Assembly: GCA_030248135.1 (NCBI GenBank)
Contig: JASANC010002037.1
Location: forward strand, 59,584-123,583
Direction: 5' to 3'
Length of the DNA: 64,000 nucleotides
From: Theristus sp. LFF4_11
Lineage: Eukaryota > Nematoda > Chromadorea > Monhysterida > Xyalidae
Made by a program: the position numbers and the translations under genes. Under the pieces are notes generated by a model. It saw nothing but the letters and a program-made list of their open reading frames with translations. It did no database searches and was not told the origin of the DNA. Shown one piece after another: positions 57,201 to 64,000 of the stretch (its first letter is position 1; every line of letters starts with the position of its first letter).

Positions 57201-58719
57201 GCTAATTGTGTATGATCAACAAATAGACTGTACAGTCGAATTCTAAATTGTAGGTCAGTGGTTGTCTTCAGCTGATTGGTTGGTGGTGCCCATGTAATAC
57301 AGCAGTATGTGCATGCGCTGCTGACGGAGGCGGAGTCAGGCCCTGCACAGAACCCATGCATGACATGGTTACCAACCAATCACCTAATCTAATTACTGGA
57401 TATAATCAACAACTAGTCTTCCGAGCGCACCTTTCGCATTCACGTCTGCGTTCTCCTGAATCAATATCTTGACGGTCGTATAATGGCTGTGTCGTGCGGC
57501 GTAGTGCAACGCGGTCAAGTCCTCCTCGTCGTGTTCATTGACGACCTCGCTTTTGCGGCTGTCCCCTTGGAACTTCTCGACGGCGTCCAGTAGCACGCGA
57601 ATTCGAGCGTGGTCACCCTCGCGGGCCAGCTGACAAGGTTTTTTTTCAAAATTCGAACTTTTCTGCACATACAAGTGGAAAGTGACTGATGGGAATCACT
57701 AAGCGGCATTCAAGAAGCACGCATTTAGTGACCGCATAGCTATATCTTAACACGGCTACGCGTCACTAAATACTGCTTCATGAATGCCGTGACAATACTG
57801 CGCCATGAATACGCTGACGGTAACCACACACTGATTGATTGCAATAGCATGGCAACACATGATTGACTGATTGAGTTTGACTTTGAAGTGACAATGAAGT
57901 TATTGTGTTCAAATATGAAAACCGCAATCAATGTCAAACAATGCATTCCGAAACTGACAATTTGAGTCTGGCACTTCTAAATGGCTGTAAAAACTAATAC
58001 AAGGACATAACACAAACGTGATTCATACAAAGCCAATCAATCAACTGCTGACTGTTTAAAACTGTGATTAAAAATAAGACCAACTTGATGAAGTGTGATT
58101 TTCTTCTGTTTGAAATCATTGTAGATAATATTCTCCTGCATGCTGGAGGCCAGTCGCAGAATCTTCGTCGGTGTATCTAAATTGTCGCATTTTATAGAAG
58201 TCCTAGTCTGATGACAACGCAAACAAATTGTAATACGAGACCTAACGTGACGTGCCGTGTCGCATACGTCAGTATGAACGGTTTTTTACGGCAGAATAAG
58301 GTGTCACTAAAACAAGATGCATTGTCTGCTTCAGAGGGCGGCTCAAACCGAACACAAAAAAAAACAAACGCCAAAAAAAGTCAATCAGACATACTGTCCG
58401 CAAGACCATTCTCCAAATCGATCACGGTCTCGTGCGTCGAATCGGATGCGCGCTTCGCGGCCGCTGGCGAACTCTGTTTCGGATTGCCTTTCGGCGCTTT
58501 TTTCACAGCACCATCCCAGGTTTTCAGTTGTTGTTCGTCGTCGCCGTCGCCCGTCGCTGTCGCTTTCTTCTTTCTGCTTCTGTCGCTGTCGGTTTTCGTC
58601 ATTTCGAACGAATCTTGCTCGTGTTCCACGTCGTCCGACTCGCCGGATGCGGTTCTTATCAGACTATAGAGGCGTTTCGTTGGACTACTGCTGCTGCCCG
58701 CTTGCTGCTTCAGTGACAT
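39268..58719 (-). CDS. TRPA1: TRPA-type cation channel with ankyrin repeats
   Basis: Plasma-membrane sensory cation channel. Exons: 58395-58719, 58085-58176, 57431-57629, 56753-56895, about 55913-56092, 55140-55487, 54823-54927, 54380-54581, 53872-54044, 52881-53087, 52415-52525, 52217-52294, 51766-51868, 44699-45002, 44089-44274, 43801-43910, 43574-43683, 43288-43422, 42956-43180, 42003-42134, 41702-41902, 41004-41180, 40748-40816, 39952-40137, 39268-39468; phases agree, about 1,433 residues. The N-terminus is acidic, then 14 or more ankyrin repeats (e.g. TALHYAARHSHYTTVKILI, TPLHFAAMRGNMVVARKLM). S1 starts in HKWNRFGRYVYY; the pore region is FAIMKTTVMMIGEFEY; S6 is ILIMNLL then VGLAVDDI, a TRPA hallmark. 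The tail is coiled-coil-like. Oddities: a charged helical exon (55913-56092) within the ankyrin region and a 6.8-kb intron. TRPA is secure; TRPA1 versus another TRPA subtype is less so. Confidence 0.5.
39480..39682. mobile_element. Family F MITE
   Basis: Interior GAAACCAAACACTAATATTTGTGGCTAGAT and right end GTGGCAGGTTTAAACAAACA (each in part). In the last TRPA intron; the left end is diverged. Confidence 0.5.
40222..40440. mobile_element. Family C MITE
   Basis: TTTATTTTGGTCCCGAGACC and CAATGCGCC on the left, CGTATTGAGTCGCAGAACCC on the right, with GTAAAGTGATCCGAGTC inside. In the 40138-40747 TRPA intron. Confidence 0.5.
41212..41414. mobile_element. Family D hairpin MITE with internal insertion
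   Basis: GGCATTCATGAAAGTAGCAT and TTTAGTGACGCGTAGC on the left; GCAACGCGGTCACTAA and CTACTTCATGAATGCC on the right. About 110 bp of unrelated sequence (41250-41357) separates the arms. In the 41181-41701 TRPA intron. Confidence 0.5.
45020..45183. mobile_element. Family A MITE (diverged)
   Basis: CACAATTAGCTGATTGGTTC and GTGATCACACAAATTGCTTC on the left; CATCACGTGACCACAAATCA and GCTGATTGTACAAC on the right. Starts about 20 bases into the giant TRPA intron, close to the acceptor side. Confidence 0.5.
45232..45462. mobile_element. Family F MITE, complete
   Basis: Ends TGTATGTCTGTTGAAATCTG and GACAGGTTTAAACAAACACA; interior CAGAATACAAAACATGCG and TTAATGAAACACCACATTTG. Its outer end supplies the stop codon of the candidate Ig-like frame at 45439. 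Confidence 0.5.
45439..46820 (-). pseudogene. Candidate nested immunoglobulin-like secreted protein, probably a pseudogene
   Basis: On the TRPA strand, inside its giant intron. The first exon 46633-46820 starts with a clear signal peptide (MLHLNLSALLALLSICPYC), then IRWDRTGKFAIDI, and runs in frame to AILIFTSD, except for a TAG at codon 50 (46671-46673). It splices in phase (GTAAAA donor) to an exon starting at 46213 that reads NEKDIDGKYACDASS, matching the D-x-G-x-Y-x-C end of an Ig domain, then RVSVYLPYW. Further possible exons lie near 45760-45830 and 45439-45645. The distance from the Trp to the Tyr-x-Cys fits an Ig fold. The stop may mean a pseudogene, or an extra splice event I have missed. 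Low to moderate confidence. Confidence 0.5.
49790..50608 (+). CDS. Candidate short nested gene in the TRPA intron (opposite strand)
   Basis: Three exons, 49790 (or the inner ATG at 49853)-49890, 50265-50293 and 50394-50608, with GTAAGC and GTATGT donors, acceptors after pyrimidine tracts and matching phases, giving 93 or 114 residues. The short form begins MSKYYGKRNARERRRG. The last exon (71 codons) has five cysteines spread as in a small disulfide-bonded domain (VTCERQ, EDCIMVYHG, FRCFPP, LIDCNT, SECG then stop). The middle exon is only 29 bases. No known family recognised, and no clean signal peptide. Three consistent phases over short exons are suggestive, not proof. Confidence 0.5.
52000..52204. 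mobile_element. Family C MITE
   Basis: TTGGTTCTGCGACTCAATGC and GCGCATAGAGAGG on the left; TTTCGACGTGTCTGCAAACG and CACGGAGTCGATGAACC on the right. It ends about a dozen bases from the donor of the 52217-52294 TRPA exon. Confidence 0.5.
53088..53115. mobile_element. Family D MITE end at a 3' splice site
   Basis: GGGGCGCATTCATGAAGG lies directly beside the acceptor of the 52881-53087 TRPA exon; on the coding strand it reads CATGAATGCGCCCCTTCAG into the exon. The rest of this copy has been replaced by a family B element. Confidence 0.5.
53125..53352. mobile_element. Family B MITE, complete
   Basis: ACGTGTCCCACTGAAATGA and AATAACGTTATTTTAGCCCG then GGACACG at the ends; interior GCCGCCAAACATGCGCTTGC and GTGAATGTCGAATCAGTCAC. 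In this copy one TGACGTCA palindrome is mutated to TAACGTTA and the other has an inserted A. In the 53088-53871 TRPA intron. Confidence 0.5.
53465..53577. mobile_element. Family D hairpin MITE
   Basis: GTGCATTCATGAATCAGTAG with TATTTAGTGACCGC on the left, GCGTCACTGAATACTGCTTT on the right. Same TRPA intron as the family B copy. Confidence 0.5.
53596..53645. mobile_element. SINE tail fragment (second family)
   Basis: TTTAGGCGATTATTTTAAGC then CAGGGCTAACCAAGAATAG, matching only the tail of the SINE at 15388-15562. Confidence 0.5.
54078..54198. mobile_element. Family A MITE fragment
   Basis: CACGTGATCACCAACCAATC then AACTAGGTGG, a short CAAT tandem (ATCAATCAATCA) and TATAGAGTTCGACTG at the end. 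One arm only. In a TRPA intron. Confidence 0.5.
57066..57232. mobile_element. Family A MITE
   Basis: AATTCGCTGATTGGTTGGTG on the left, ACACTAACCAATCAGCTAAG on the right, with TTGCTGTGGAGGCAGAGTC between. Immediately followed by a second copy. Confidence 0.5.
57234..57414. mobile_element. Family A MITE
   Basis: CAGTCGAATTCTAAATTGTA at the left end; AGCTGATTGGTTGGTGGTGC; GGAGGCGGAGTCAGG; TTACCAACCAATCACCTAAT. Ends about 16 bases from the donor of the 57431-57629 TRPA exon. Confidence 0.5.
57698..57792. mobile_element. Family D hairpin MITE, complete
   Basis: GCGGCATTCAAGAAGCACGC and TACTGCTTCATGAATGCCGT with TTTAGTGACC / CGTCACTAAA inward. In the 57630-58084 TRPA intron. Confidence 0.5.
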
Positions 58720-60546
58720 CGGAGTCCTGCATTGTCAAACAGAATCGAAAAAATAATAATGAAACGATACCTTGTTGAACGTGAAGCTGAAAACACAAGT
58801 CATTGTGAGATTTGTTAAGCAAATATTTGAGCCTTCGCACGCCACGGTGACTGTTTGCTGTATGATGGTGAATATTCTTTGAACATGGAAACTTTCGTTG
58901 CTTTGAATCAACGCTATCAATGCGTGAAAAAACTCGTTTAGGCACAATTTCGAAACGCGAAAACATAATGTAATAACAAAATGTAAACCTATTTGTTAAA
59001 CTTTCTGCGCTTACGCAACGCACGTGCTTGTATTCGGTACTCAGGCGAAAAAAACTTGTTGGCTGCAGTTGAAAACAGCCGAATAATTCAACAGCGTCAT
59101 GTCATGATGGCACAAAATTATTGCGGCTTTGAAAATATCGCCATTGTGCGTCTGTTTTGACGGCACCCGTGTGCACGTGAGCTCGTTCACGTTGACTCGC
59201 AACAAAGCGCTCAGTCCACCGTTTTTGTTGTCCTTTATTGTTTTTGTGACATGTTATCGTTTTGTGAATTGTTCTGATTGCGTTTTAACAGGGGATAAAT
59301 ACCAATCTTCAGTGGTCGAACACATTCAACAACATACAGTAAAACTGTCAAACCAACCAGATAGATGGATATGTTATTGAGTTCGACTGTGAAAAAAATG
59401 TTGTTTATATGTTCCGGTTCCGATAAGTCCGATAAGAAACATATGAGGACTATTTAAAGGTATCGTTTCATTCCTCTGTGGACTTGGCTCTGTATGCCGA
59501 ATGTAACCGCGAAATGAGCTTCAGCGCACATGATTGGCTTAAGCTGACGGGCGCTCGCATCATGCAGGTGTGCCATTTACTGTGTATTGTCACAGTCAGC
59601 GTTGCGTTGAAACCTGAAACACGTGAAAAACAACGCATAACGTGTACGCCCTGTAGTTACGTTGGTTAGCAACGACCGACGCAGCGAAACGAAGCAATCT
59701 CATTTGAATTTTCAAAACAGTGAATAGGACTAGGGAAAATTCCGAGACACCATTCAAGAAACCCAAGTTGAATTATTTACACTGACTGTCAGTTGTTGAG
59801 CGTTTAAACGAAAATGCACGCTTTCAAATTTAAAAGCATAAATGAGAGTTTAGCGTAACGTAAGCAGTTTAGGTTACGGTATGGCCGGTTAAACATGGCA
59901 GCTTTTTTCAGGGTGCAAGGAGCGCGCGAATTTTGAATGAAAGAAAAAAGACGTTCAGAAACTGAATTGTGTGCCAAATTTGACGCGTTTTTTTAACTAA
60001 TGGATTATCCGCGCTATTCTATTCATTCTTTATCCCTTGTACACATGATTGGGGAATTACGTTGGTTTTTTTGAAAAAGACAACTCCTAGTCTGCGGCTG
60101 ATCCCGCCTTGATGAACTGCCTAATTTATTCGGCCATACTGTAGCTAATATCTTTCTTATTAAACGTGACCCAATATGCGTTTGCACTTGCACTTAAATA
60201 TAAAAGATATTAAATAATTAAATCTGCCTGCAGTCGAACTCTAAATTATGTGGAGTCAGCTGATTTGTTGGGAATCTTGGGATTGGGGTACGGCATTATT
60301 GGGATTACGGAATGCATGCTTTCTGTGCAGGCTTTGCTGTGGGGGCGGAGTTTGGTTTTCACAGAAAGCATGCCGTAATTCCAACCAATCAGCTGATTCC
60401 CTTTTGATTTCGACCTTGGGGTAACGACACATGTGAACTATGTCCTGTCCCATTTTAGCGTAACGACATGTAAACAACGTCTTGCCCTACACTAGGGTAA
60501 CAACATATAAACAACGTCCTGTCCTATCCTAGTGTAACAACATATG
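58720..60546. other. TRPA upstream region
   Basis: Should hold the TRPA promoter and 5' UTR. A family A MITE lies at 60233-60418, and 59370-59390 carries a family A-like end (GAGTTCGACTG). Short repeats of the form GTAACGACAT-AAACAACGTCCTG occur at 60420-60545. No further gene that I can support. Confidence 0.5.
60233..60418. mobile_element. Family A MITE, complete but diverged
   Basis: CAGTCGAACTCTAAATTATG at the left end; AGTCAGCTGATTTGTTGGGA; core TTGCTGTGGGGGCGGAGTTT; CCAACCAATCAGCTGATTCC. Confidence 0.5.
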
Positions 60547-63500
60547 AGGCCTTCCGCCGAAAAATCGCCCCACAGTGGACAGTCTAGATTTTTGACTTGT
60601 CTCCGAATTGGCTCAAATTTTAACACAGTTAAATATATTCATTTTGCAGGTCAAAAACGAATTTTCAGCCCAATCGGCCCAAAAACACATCCGCTGTGGC
60701 CTTTTTAACGAGGAACCCTATTTTTGGAGGAGGTCATTTTTGGACCCCAATTTTAAGGCATGTTCGGAAAATTGTCACCATTGGCTAGTGGTTAAACGAA
60801 TTTGGCTGAAATTTGAATCGTACATTGGCAACATATTGGGCTAACTTCTGAGCCATATTTCATCAAGAATGATTGTTGCACATGTCTGCTGCAGCTGTTT
60901 AAACATGATGCTTTTTGACAAAATTCTCAAAATTCAAAATGCTCTGTAGGTGCGCCCAATGAATGAATTTGGCTGAATTTTTGCGTGAAGGTTTCTATTA
61001 TACAGGGAAAACAGTGTACAAAAATTTGGACCGGGGACCAGTTGCATTCCTGAGTTACAGCAGTTTTAAGTTGAACTCAGGAAGAAAAAGTGGTCATTTT
61101 CGAAAAAAACTGAAGCTTTTCGATTCGCTAGCCATTCATTTTGCATTTTTATCGCTCTAAACAAAGTAACAATATGTTTTTCAACCTCCTAAACACGTTG
61201 CTGCAATTAGTTTTAAAATTTAACAAATTTCAAGCATGATTAAACGGCTGAGATGGTCGTAAACCTCACCATTTTTGCATATTGAGAAATTTGAAACTGC
61301 TCTGTTGGTGCGCCCAATAAATGAATGTGGCTGAATTTTTGCATGAAGGTTTCTATTATACAGGGAAAACAGTGTACAAAAATTTGGACCGGGGACCAGT
61401 TGCATTCTTGAGTTACAGCAGTTTTAACTTGAACTCAGGAAGAAAAAGTGGTCATTTTCGAAAAAAACTGAAGTTTTTCGATTCGCTAGCCATTCATTTT
61501 GCATTTTTATTGCTCTAAACAAAATAACAATATGTTTTTAAACCTCCTAAATACGTTGCTGCAATTAGTTTTAAAATTTAACAAATTTCAAGCATGATTA
61601 AACGGTTGAAATGGTCGTAAACCTCATCATTTTTGCATATTGGGTTACGGTTACGGTTTCAAAAGGGCAAATTTTTCACGATACGGCAACGGTACGGTAA
61701 ATTGAGATTATGCACGGCACGGTCTACGGCACGGTTTGAAAAATTTCAAACTGTACGGTACGGTTTACGGTACGAATACCGTGGGTTTTGCACTAACACG
61801 GGCGGTGAACCGTGCTATACGGAAAAAATTTGAAAAAGCTTCGGAAACTTTCAGGGTTCATTTTCCGATAGTTTTAATGCAACGTTTGTGGATTTTTGTG
61901 TTTATTATAAAATGTTCTCACCAAAAACGCATCAACAAAATGTTGAGTGACAGAAGTTGCCGTTGTTTCTGTTTTTCAGTTCTTTGACTCTGACCTTTCT
62001 CGCATTGAAATCACTCGAACAAAAAAGAAAGAAATGTAATGGAGCATGAAATACAAAGCGATTGACGGCGTAATCGGTCCCTAGTGTCTTCATGAAGCAT
62101 TATCACCAAATGGCAATGCAAATTTGTTTTCTAGAGTCAACCCTTTTTTTGCTTACATTTTAGCCGGATCAACGATTTTTTCAGTATTTCTTGACAAAAT
62201 TTACAAAAATGAGCAAAACATATTCAGTGAGAAAGAAAAAATTATCCCTATCTCTGCTTTTGGTCAGTTTGCAGCGAAACTCGCTTCCATTGAAGACATC
62301 TGCGGCCAAACCGTCGGGAAACCGCCGATTGAGAAAACAAACGGGCGGTACACGGTAAAAATTGGCTAAAATCAAACGGTACGATCACGGTACGGTAATT
62401 TCGAAAAGCCCACGGTACGGCTTACGGCACGGTTCATCGCGGTCAAAAATGGGACGGTACGGTTACGGTTTGCCCGTGAAATTACCGTACCGCCCGTGTA
62501 CCACGGTTTATACGGTTACCGTGGCAACTCTAGTAACGACACAGTTTCAAATTTAACAATATGCAGAAAAATGGTAAGGTTTACGACCATTTCAACTGTT
62601 CGATCATGCTCAAAATCTAAGAAAAAAATTTTTATTGCAGCACCACATTCAGGAGGTTGGAAAAAATATTGTTACTTGGTTTTGAGCAATAAAAATGCAA
62701 AATGAATGGCGATTTGAAAAACACCAGCTTTTTCAGAAACAGACTCCTTTTTCCTCCGAGTTCAAAATAAAACTGCCGTGGCTCAAAAATGGAACTGGTC
62801 CCCGGTCCAAATTCTTGTACACTGTTTTCCCTGTATAATAGAAACCTTCATGCAAAAATTCAGCCAAATTCATTCATTGGGCGCACCTACAGAGCAGTTT
62901 CGAATTTGACTGTATGTAAAAATGCTGAAGTTTACGACCATTTCAGTTGTTTAATCAAGCCCAAAACTTAATAAACAAAAAACTAATTGCAGCAACGTAT
63001 TTAAGAGGTTTAAAAACATATTGTTACTTTGTTTAGAGCAATAAAATGCAAAATGAATGGCTAGCGAATCGAAAAACTTCAGTTTTTTTCGAAAATGACC
63101 ACTTTTTTTCTTGAGTTCAACTTAAAACTACTGTAACTCAGGAATCCAACTGGTCCCCGGTCCAAATTTTTGTACACTGTTTTCCCTGTATAATAGAAAC
63201 CTTCATGCAAAAATTCAGCCAAATTCATTCATTGGGCGTACCTACAGAGCAGTTTCAAATTTCTCAATATGCAAAAATTGTGAGGTTTACGACCATTTAA
63301 GCCGTTTAATCATGCTGGAAGTTTGTTAAATTTCAAAACTAATTGCAGCAACGTGTTTAAAAGGTTGAAAAACATATTGTTACTTTGTTTAGAGCGATAA
63401 AAATGCAAAATGAATGGCTAGCGAATCGAAAAACTTCAGTTTTTTTGGAAAATGACCACTTTTTCTTCCTGAGTTCAACTTAAAACTGCTGTAACTCAGA

Positions 63501-64000
63501 AATGCAACTGGTCCCCGGTCCAAATTTTTGTACACTGTTTTCCCTGTATAATAGAAAACTTCATGCAAAAATTCAGCCAAATTCATTCATTGGGCGCACC
63601 TACAGAGCATTTTGAATTTTGAGAATTTTGTCAAAAAGCATCATGTTTAAACAGCTGCAGCAAACATGTGCAACAATCATTCTTGATGAAATATGGCTTA
63701 GAAGTTAGCCCAATATGTTGCCAATGTACGATTCAAATTTCAGCCAATTTCGTTTAACCACTAGCCAATGGTGACAATTTTCCGAACATGCCTTAAAATT
63801 GGGGTCCAAAAATGACCTCCTCCAAAAATAGGGTACGTCAATAAAAAGGCCACAGCGGACGTGTTTTTGGGCCGATTGGGCTGAAAATTCGTTTTTGACC
63901 TGCAAAATGAATATACTTAACTGTGTTAAAATTTGAGCCAATTCGGAGACAAGTCAAAAATCTAGACTGTCCACTGTGGGGCGATTTTTCGGCGGAAGGC
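60547..64000. mobile_element. Large foldback element, about 3.45 kb, ending at the window edge
   Basis: The outer ends are inverted copies: GGCCTTCCGCCGAAAAATCG at the left and its complement at 63981-64000. The arms pair over at least 700 bp. Inside are repeat units of about 355 bp (60945-61300 and 61302-61640 in one orientation; about 62790-63240 and 63240-63600 in the other). Each unit has TGCGCCCAATGAATGAATTT, GGTTTCTATTATACAGGG and GACCGGGGACCAGTTGCATT. The centre (about 61640-62540) is a separate CGGT-rich element. There is no transposase. The target duplication on the right is out of view. Confidence 0.5.
61640..62540. mobile_element. CGGT-rich element nested in the large foldback
   Basis: Starts TTGGGTTACGGTTACGG and ends TTACCGTGGCAACTCTA, with ACGGTACGG-type motifs at both ends and a mixed AT-rich middle. 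It resembles the two hAT-like elements in its reiterated CGGT ends, but the left terminus and target duplication are not clear. Confidence 0.5.

Noticed and set aside
59478..59669. Short plus-strand frame with a hydrophobic start (MQVCHLLCIVTVSVAL)
   Set aside because: Could be a tiny secreted protein, but the only support is the hydrophobic run and it lies in the TRPA upstream region.
60963..61160. 65-codon frames repeated in the large foldback as genes
   Set aside because: They recur because the DNA unit is duplicated. No signal peptide, domain or splice context; listed only as repeat content.

Overview
The window is nuclear DNA from an invertebrate animal. It has no long uninterrupted ORFs. 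Its genes are split into many short exons (about 30-350 bp) with GT-AG borders, and the encoded families are metazoan: an OTUD5-type deubiquitinase, a Cys-loop ligand-gated channel and a TRPA channel with ankyrin repeats. Two other genes encode enzyme families best known from bacteria (a TauD/TfdA-type dioxygenase and an M4 metallopeptidase), but both are fully intron-split. I cannot name the species; the channel types fit an ecdysozoan or lophotrochozoan invertebrate. I rebuilt the genes by hand from splice signals. For almost every junction in the five main minus-strand genes the exon phases agree exactly, which is my main support for the models; the last two exons of the Cys-loop channel remain uncertain.

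Layout. 1-2476 (-): OTUD5 homologue, running off the left edge. 2477-5426: homopolymer-run foldback element and a tRNA-derived SINE. 5427-10035 (-): TauD/TfdA-like dioxygenase with an N-terminal membrane anchor. 11497-25727 (-): a 26-exon gene for a secreted protein of about 1,600 residues, with a cysteine-rich N-terminal part, four exons that each open with a W-x-R-R-Q-Q-L-L motif, a Q/N/P-rich exon and a C-terminal array of six-cysteine modules, one module per exon. 26859-29947 (+): Cys-loop channel subunit. 30251-35563 (-): secreted M4 metallopeptidase. 36899-37242 (+): small secreted, peptide-precursor-like gene. 39268-58719 (-): TRPA channel, whose 6.8-kb intron (45003-51765) holds two candidate nested genes. 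58720-64000: TRPA upstream region, then a foldback element of about 3.45 kb that ends at the window edge.

Introns and spacers are packed with short non-autonomous elements. I recognise at least six MITE families, two hAT-like elements with perfect 8-bp target duplications, a mariner-like element, SINEs and foldbacks. Several lie exactly at splice sites, and one intron is almost wholly half of a MITE, so these elements appear to be shaping intron structure. The genes do not form an operon or an obvious pathway. Shared themes are secretion or membrane location and sensory or signalling roles.
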